Source: Ignavibacteria bacterium UBA2360 (GTDB lineage: Bacteria > Bacteroidota > Ignavibacteria > Tepidaquicellales > OLB5). From it: DNA of 64,000 bases. Shown piece by piece: positions 59,795 through 64,000 of the stretch. The position numbers and the translations under genes were made by a program. The notes beneath the pieces were generated by a model. It had not been told where the DNA came from and searched no databases. It saw nothing but the letters and a program-made list of their open reading frames with translations. Location of the stretch: positions 269,696 to 333,695 of the forward strand of contig DDTQ01000011.1 of the NCBI GenBank assembly GCA_002344125.1, given 5' to 3'. Position 1 is the stretch's first letter, and each line of letters opens with the position of its first letter.

Positions 59795-60217
59795 ATGATT
59801 AAGAACTTTCTCAGTAAGTACAGCGATGCAGGTATCCTTTTTTTGCGAATTGGCATCGGATTTGCGTTTATTTTCGTTCACGGATGGGGTAAAATCTTCG
59901 GCGGACCCGAACTTTGGGGAAAACTTGGTGGCTCCATGGCAAATCTGGGGATAACTTTCGCACCGGTTTTCTGGGGATTCATGGCTGCGGCTGCAGAATT
60001 TGGCGGCGGCATCTTGATATTGTTTGGCTTGTTCACAAGACCCGCATCGGCATTTATGGCCTTCACCATGCTTGTTGCTTTTCTGCAGCATACCTCAAAG
60101 CTTGATCCCTGGAATCGTGTGATCTATCCAATGGAAATGTTCGCGGTATTCATGGCACTGTTATTTATCGGCGCCGGAAAATACAGCATAGATGCGCTGA
60201 TATCTAAAAAGAAATAA
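59795..60217 (+). CDS. DoxX-family membrane protein
   Basis: A 140-residue protein with four membrane helices and the DoxX pattern: ILFLRIGIGFAFIFVHGWGKIFGGPELW near the start, GFMAAAAEFGGGILILFGLFTRPAS in the middle and FVHG and AFTMLVAFLQH marking the helices. DoxX proteins are quinol-associated or respond to redox stress, but their biochemistry is unsettled. It is monocistronic. Its leader contains the direct repeats ACTAACCACTAACTAACTG. Confidence 0.92.
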   Translation: MIKNFLSKYSDAGILFLRIGIGFAFIFVHGWGKIFGGPELWGKLGGSMANLGITFAPVFWGFMAAAAEFGGGILILFGLFTRPASAFMAFTMLVAFLQHTSKLDPWNRVIYPMEMFAVFMALLFIGAGKYSIDALISKKK

Positions 60218-60234
60218 TTTATTAAAAAACGGTA

Positions 60235-60256
60235 GCACAGACATTCCTGTCTGTGC
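60235..60256. repeat. Palindromic repeat, family 3
   Basis: GCACAGACA (60235-60243) / TGTCTGTGC (60248-60256), 18 bases after the doxX-like gene and followed by TTTTTC, so it could terminate that transcript. The rest of the 235-base gap holds a second CCCT/AGGG-rich inverted segment near 60270-60300. Confidence 0.85.
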
Positions 60257-60452
60257 TTTTTCACTCTAGTTCCCTCAGTGGGAGTCCTTCCCTAAAGGGA
60301 TTGCTTCGGAATGGACAAGCTCCTGTTTGGGAATGTATGAGTTTATTCCGCACTCTTAATTTCCTTCACATTCAAGTCACCCCTTTTGTTAATAGATTAT
60401 TAATATTTTCTGAGTATTTTTGTATATTAATTAAATAAAAACTGGAAACATC

Positions 60453-61874
60453 ATGCTGAAAAAACTATTTTTCTTAATGGTTTTATTTACACCATTAATT
60501 GCAAACGCTCAGTTTGAAGATATAATTAAAAAAACTGTCGTACCCGATATACTCGAAGAAAAAAATATCACAACCTCGATCGATGACGCCCTCCCCGTAT
60601 CTTTCTGGATAAATGATATCGATAAATATTACGATCCAATAGAGCCGGCCGACTATAACGCGCCGCTCGGACCAGGATACTACCGCATGACTGTGCAGAG
60701 TTACTGTCTGAAAGCAGGCACGCACGGCCCCACAAAAGGCTCGGGACATTTGATTGCCCCGATAAAAGGAAAACTCGATAATCTTGTAACAAACATACTC
60801 AACCGCTCCGCCGAACATCCGGAGATCGCGCAAAGGGATATACAGCTTCTGCTCTGGTCAATTATTTACGGTGCTAAGTTTACCGATTTGCAGCCGGAGC
60901 TGCAGCTTCGCGTAAAACCGCTTCTCACTCCCACCGAAATTGCGGAAATGAGCATCGGGATAAGCGATATCCCCCTTGACCTTCTGCCTGATGAAGTACG
61001 CTCAACTGCCAAATTCTACAAAGATCTCCGCGGCAAAATTACCGATCCATCCAGCAGCTTCGAAGAAATTGAAAGCATGGCGGTTTTAACCGGTGAAGCG
61101 CCTTCAAGCATGCTGAAAAAACAAATTGATCCGGGCAACTGGGCTTACATTGGCGATGGCTTTTATATGCGTATGATGCCCGAAGGTTATCAAAAATCAA
61201 TTCTTGAATTCTATCGCCCGCAATCTGTTAACATTACCCGTGATGCCAAAGGAAGAATTACATTATTTGAAAAGAACGGCGATAAAATAGAAGTGAGTTA
61301 TATTGATGAACCCGGAAGCGATGTTATCAAAGGTGATGACGGAAAATTCTATCCTATATATAGATTCAAATCTGTAAAGTTTATCGGCTCAAATCCCGGT
61401 GAAGAAGAATTGATCGAGAATTTCGGCTGGATGATACGCGGAGACGGTAAAGAAATTAAAAATGCCGCTGAATTCAAATCTTACCCGCAGGATCCTACTT
61501 CCGCATTATACAAAGCAAGACTGGTAACCGCCAATGATTTCTTCAAAAAAATCGCCAAGTACCGCAAGGATTCCAACAATCCCGGAAAAGGCAGTGAGAC
61601 AGGCAGCATGGATGATTTCAATGCTGATAAACACATGAAAGACGGGCTGGATGCTGTAAAAGATCCGACCGAAATTAAAGATAAACGCGACTGGATAGAT
61701 AAACATCTTGATTATGTAAAAGACTGGTGGAACTGTGCTTCAAACTCACTGGCGGGCGGTTCATGTGATAACGATGATACTCCCCGCAAACCGAATCCCA
61801 ACAAAAAAACCGCTGCGCCCGGCAACACAAAAGGCCAGCGTATTGCGCCAAGCTTGCGCAAATGGGGCGAGTAA
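60453..61874 (+). CDS. Exported hypothetical protein
   Basis: A 473-residue protein with a signal peptide (MLKKLFFLMVLFTPLIANAQ). I do not recognise a family. It has a helical N-terminal half (QRDIQLLLWSIIYGAKFTDLQPELQLRVKPLL) that may be a haem- or polymer-binding helical bundle, a beta-rich middle with a repeated-looking IEVSYIDEPGSDVIKGDDGKFYPIYRF, and a basic C-terminal tail (DTPRKPNPNKKTAAPGNTKGQRIAPSLRKWGE) that has no T9SS motif. TATTTTTG at 60415-60422 is a possible -7 element. Confidence 0.75.
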   Translation: MLKKLFFLMVLFTPLIANAQFEDIIKKTVVPDILEEKNITTSIDDALPVSFWINDIDKYYDPIEPADYNAPLGPGYYRMTVQSYCLKAGTHGPTKGSGHLIAPIKGKLDNLVTNILNRSAEHPEIAQRDIQLLLWSIIYGAKFTDLQPELQLRVKPLLTPTEIAEMSIGISDIPLDLLPDEVRSTAKFYKDLRGKITDPSSSFEEIESMAVLTGEAPSSMLKKQIDPGNWAYIGDGFYMRMMPEGYQKSILEFYRPQSVNITRDAKGRITLFEKNGDKIEVSYIDEPGSDVIKGDDGKFYPIYRFKSVKFIGSNPGEEELIENFGWMIRGDGKEIKNAAEFKSYPQDPTSALYKARLVTANDFFKKIAKYRKDSNNPGKGSETGSMDDFNADKHMKDGLDAVKDPTEIKDKRDWIDKHLDYVKDWWNCASNSLAGGSCDNDDTPRKPNPNKKTAAPGNTKGQRIAPSLRKWGE

Positions 61875-61910
61875 GGTTCTTTTAGATTTCATATCTTAAT
61901 TTTACATGAA

Positions 61911-61934
61911 AGCACAGACATTAAAGTCTGTGCT
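61911..61934. repeat. Palindromic repeat, family 3, terminator-like
   Basis: AGCACAGAC (61911-61919) / GTCTGTGCT (61926-61934) followed by TTTTCTTT, lying 37 bases after the preceding stop, 36 bases before truA. Confidence 0.82.
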
Positions 61935-61969
61935 TTTTCTTTATGTATCAGATTAAGTATCTTTGTAAT

Positions 61970-62785
61970 ATGAAATTCAAAATATACCTCGAATACGCCG
62001 GCGCCAACTACTCCGGCTGGCAAAAACAGCCTAAAGAATCAGCGGTTAAAACCGTGCAGGGCACTTTAATGAAAGCCATCGATACCGTTTTCAGAAAGAA
62101 CAAGGGTATCAATAAGTTCATCGATCTGCAAGGCTCCGGCCGCACCGATGCCGGCGTTCACGCCATTGAACAGGTGGCGCATTTGGATTGCGAAACTATG
62201 CTGGGGCCCGAGATACTCAAAATGAAAATTAACGATGAACTGCCCGGCGATATAAACATCCTCGAAATTGAAAAAGCCAGACCGGATTACCACGCGCGCC
62301 ATAGCGCAAAATCACGGCAATACCTCTATGTAATATCCAAACGCCGCACGGCGTTTGAAAAACGCTTTGTATGGTGGGTTAAGGATAAGCTTGATGTAAA
62401 AAAAATGAAAGATGCTTCCCGTCTTTTTGTTGGCATGCATGATTTCAAAGCGTTTTCGGATAAGTCACCTGATGATAAATCAACTAAATGCCTGGTTGAG
62501 TCACTTGAAATTACCGAAGACGCAAACAAAATTTACATCCGCATAAAAGCTTCGCATTTTTTATGGAAGATGGTAAGGCGTATCGTTGGAACCCTTGTTG
62601 AAGTCGGCAGGGGCAAAATGAAAAACGAAGAGATATCTGAGTTACTTTCCTCCCTATCGCACAAGAAAACCGCTGGCGGTTTTCGAAGTCCCGCTGCAAG
62701 CGGAACCGGCATCAAGGGTCGCGGTAGTATCGCTGAATTCACCGCTCCTCCCTCAGGGCTCTTCCTCGAAAAAATTGTTTACTAA
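61970..62785 (+). CDS. truA: tRNA pseudouridine synthase TruA
   Basis: TruA converts uridines 38-40 of tRNA anticodon stems to pseudouridine. The ATG at 61970 starts at the family-typical KFKIYLEYAGANYSGWQKQ; the frame extends 9 codons upstream. The catalytic Asp is in LQGSGRTDAGVHA, and RQYLYVISKRR and KASHFLWKMVRRIVGTLVEVGRG follow. The usual end of TruA (about TAPPxGLxLxKVxY) is present, but about 20 residues rich in Lys/Gly/Ser (KKTAGGFRSPAASGTGIKG) are inserted before it. A hairpin sequence encodes this insert. TATCTTTG, a -7-like element, lies five bases upstream, so the mRNA may be leaderless. Confidence 0.96.
   Translation: MKFKIYLEYAGANYSGWQKQPKESAVKTVQGTLMKAIDTVFRKNKGINKFIDLQGSGRTDAGVHAIEQVAHLDCETMLGPEILKMKINDELPGDINILEIEKARPDYHARHSAKSRQYLYVISKRRTAFEKRFVWWVKDKLDVKKMKDASRLFVGMHDFKAFSDKSPDDKSTKCLVESLEITEDANKIYIRIKASHFLWKMVRRIVGTLVEVGRGKMKNEEISELLSSLSHKKTAGGFRSPAASGTGIKGRGSIAEFTAPPSGLFLEKIVY
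62666..62703. repeat. Palindromic element inside the truA reading frame
   Basis: AAAACCGC (62666-62673) / GCGGTTTT (62676-62683) followed by CCGCT (62691-62695) / AGCGG (62699-62703). The second hairpin, with its AGTCCCGC flank, resembles the intergenic hairpin at 51304-51332. It encodes in frame the residues inserted in TruA. Confidence 0.75.
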
Positions 62786-62826
62786 TTTAAATTAAAAATA
62801 TTTATATTAATATTTCACACTTTGCT

Positions 62827-62870
62827 CCCCCTCTCCACACAGGAGAGGGGGACGGGGGGTGAGGTTAAAA
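62827..62870. repeat. Palindromic repeat, family 1
   Basis: CCCCCTCTCC (62827-62836) / GGAGAGGGGG (62842-62851) with a 5-base loop, followed by the family tail ACGGGGGGTGAGGTTAAAA. It sits between truA and the duplicated truA tail. Confidence 0.85.
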
Positions 62871-62873
62871 ACG

Positions 62874-62929
62874 TCGCTGAATTCACCGCTCCTCCCTCAG
62901 GACTCTTCCTCGAAAAAATTGAGTACTGA
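62874..62929 (+). pseudogene. Duplicated 3' end of truA
   Basis: These 56 bases match truA bases 62730-62785 at 52 positions, 144 bases apart. They would encode AEFTAPPSGLFLEKIEY and a stop, an even better fit to a TruA C-terminus than the real gene end (IVY). No start codon precedes it. Confidence 0.85.
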
Positions 62930-62933
62930 ACAA

Positions 62934-62958
62934 AACAAGGGGCCTACAGCCCCTTGTT
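62934..62958. repeat. Palindromic repeat, family 2
   Basis: AACAAGGGGC (62934-62943) / GCCCCTTGTT (62949-62958), directly after the truA tail copy and 22 bases from the convergent FecR-domain gene stop. Confidence 0.85.
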
Positions 62959-62980
62959 AAATTACGATAATCGGAATCCG

Positions 62981-63829
62981 TCACTTAATTCTCGGGTCTT
63001 CAAACCATTTTGTTTCACCCGCAGGGATCTCTTCTGGTGCGCTGATCTTTGAATCTACTGTAACCATATAACCCGCCTCAACCATAATTGATTTTGTTAC
63101 CTCATCTGAAAGTTTAGACATTCTAGTGCTGAATTCTGTAACCTTCGCGGCAAATTCTTCCATTGTCAATTTACCCGATTCATATTCTTTTTGCAGCTGC
63201 TCCATTTCTTTTCCTGATTCTTCAAGCTCCGTATGTTTTTTTAAGGGATATACTTCAAATTTACCTTCATATACTTTTATAACTTCTTTATCAGGGAACA
63301 CTTCAAAAGAAAACTCAGTACCTCGCACTCCCCCGCCGTTTCGCTCAGTTGAAACTTCAAACTTACCGCCGCCAAGAAGTTTTTTCACTTTTGTCCAGAT
63401 ACTGCCGTTGATAAGCTTCACAAGCGTTTTAGTTTCTTTACATAAATTTTCTGTGAACATAAGAGAGCTGTTTGGTCCCACTACCATTACCGAACCGTCT
63501 GCAAGCTCCAGTTTCACAAATCCATCTTCTCCTGTTCTCACTTCCTCATTTTCTACTATATCAAAGCCAACTTTAAGCTGTTCGCCGTTTAAAGTCCTGT
63601 AAACGGTATCAACCTCATCGCCGCATGCCTGCAGCAATTCCATGATCTTTACAGAACCTATTACCAGCCCCGATACCTGCACTACTTTAATTTTGCACTC
63701 ATTGCTGTATGGCACTGAAAGTTTTGTACCCGAATCATCAAAAAGCAGTGAGTCATGCCCGCCGCCAAATGAAAAGATCTTTGATGAAGCAAAAAACATT
63801 AACAGAAAAACCAAAATATTTCCCGGCAT
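62981..63829 (-). CDS. Exported FecR-domain protein
   Basis: A 282-residue protein with a signal peptide (ILVFLLMFFASSKIFS). Residues about 85-190 form a FecR-type domain (VENEEVRTGEDGFVKLELADGSVMVVGPNSSLMF, then TKVKKLLGGGKFEVSTERNGGGVRGTEFSFEV). In stand-alone form such domains are common in surface or peptidoglycan-associated proteins rather than iron signalling. A helical, Glu/Lys-rich segment (EESGKEMEQLQKEYESGKLTMEEFAAKV) follows. There is no adjacent sigma factor or TonB receptor gene, so an iron-sensing role is unlikely. Confidence 0.88.
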   Translation of the reverse strand: MPGNILVFLLMFFASSKIFSFGGGHDSLLFDDSGTKLSVPYSNECKIKVVQVSGLVIGSVKIMELLQACGDEVDTVYRTLNGEQLKVGFDIVENEEVRTGEDGFVKLELADGSVMVVGPNSSLMFTENLCKETKTLVKLINGSIWTKVKKLLGGGKFEVSTERNGGGVRGTEFSFEVFPDKEVIKVYEGKFEVYPLKKHTELEESGKEMEQLQKEYESGKLTMEEFAAKVTEFSTRMSKLSDEVTKSIMVEAGYMVTVDSKISAPEEIPAGETKWFEDPRIK

Positions 63830-63954
63830 AGTTTACCAAATTTTCTTTTAGAATTTTCAAATATAAGGTTTTGTTTATTTATTTATGTAACTTATAAAGT
63901 GTATAGCAGTATTTAAGATTTTAAGTTTATAATATTGAGTTTCAATATTCGGAA

Positions 63955-64000
63955 TTATGCCGTCTTGAACTCTACCTCAACCCCAAAAACTTCTTCAAAC
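63955..64000 (-). CDS. C-terminal end of a protein running off the window (partial)
   Basis: On the minus strand the frame entering at the window edge is open for 14 full codons, ending FEEVFGVEVEFKTA and TAA at 63957-63955. The sequence looks like real coding sequence, but is too short to name a family. The stop lies 126 bases upstream of the FecR-domain gene start, in the same orientation. Confidence 0.45.
   Translation of the reverse strand, partial: FEEVFGVEVEFKTA

Noticed and set aside
23343..62958. Dispersed palindromes as a CRISPR array
   Set aside because: The copies are separated by kilobases, not regular spacers, and there are no cas genes.

Overview
The window reads as chromosomal DNA of a moderate-GC, Gram-negative member of the FCB group, most likely the Ignavibacteriota (Ignavibacteria) or a close relative. 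The evidence is indirect but consistent. Five predicted secreted proteins end in the type IX secretion (T9SS) sorting domain with the Ignavibacteria-style core 'NYPNPFNP'. There is a complete Alternative Complex III plus cytochrome aa3-type oxidase operon, LPS enzymes (an LpxL-like acyltransferase and a GT9 heptosyltransferase-like protein), and ThyX in place of ThyA. No rRNA, tRNA or CRISPR array was recognised. No taxonomic search could be run.

Layout. 1-8.6 kb: the end of a membrane protein gene, a small acidic protein, a Rid-family protein, a serine hydrolase with a TPR tail, a GNAT acetyltransferase, a GH5-like glycosidase, a secreted M1 peptidase and a helical conserved protein. 9-18 kb: a block of exported proteins (four T9SS substrates, a YadA-head/peptidase-S74 protein, an M61 peptidase). 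18-29.7 kb: VapBC, ThyX, a DUF4239 membrane protein, a two-gene FAD dehydrogenase resembling bacterial FAD-glucose dehydrogenase, UvrA, a REP-associated transposase (RAYT) with MazEF among palindromic repeats, and a two-gene LPS operon. 29.9-38.9 kb: aldo/keto reductase, PfkB kinase and RmlD-like reductase; SerS; a T9SS arylsulfotransferase; a trypsin-like protease; DUF423; an ECF sigma factor with a membrane partner.

39-55.5 kb holds one long minus-strand respiratory operon, read from actA (55.5 kb) to a terminal membrane cytochrome c (39 kb). ActA (pentaheme), a small Tat-signal protein, ActB, ActC, an ActD-cytochrome c fusion, a stray nucleotidyltransferase, ActF and a monoheme cytochrome c are followed by Sco, CtaD, CtaE, CtaF, CtaC, CtaB and a cytochrome c-tailed membrane protein. 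Together they would oxidise quinol (ACIII), pass electrons through monoheme cytochromes and reduce oxygen at an A2-type haem-copper oxidase; Sco loads copper and CtaB starts haem O/A synthesis. A strong bidirectional-looking hairpin terminator closes the operon at 38.9 kb. 55.8-64 kb: a TPR protein, a small membrane protein, a ParE-like toxin-antitoxin pair, a DUF985 cupin, DoxX, two secreted unknowns, TruA and a FecR-domain protein.

The most notable layer outside the genes is a dense population of short palindromic repeats in at least five families. They sit in gene gaps, including most larger gaps of the respiratory operon. Some touch start or stop signals of neighbouring genes. One such palindrome appears inside the truA reading frame, and just downstream the 3' end of truA is duplicated around another repeat. 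The RAYT at 26.4 kb is flanked by one of these families and is the natural candidate for spreading it.
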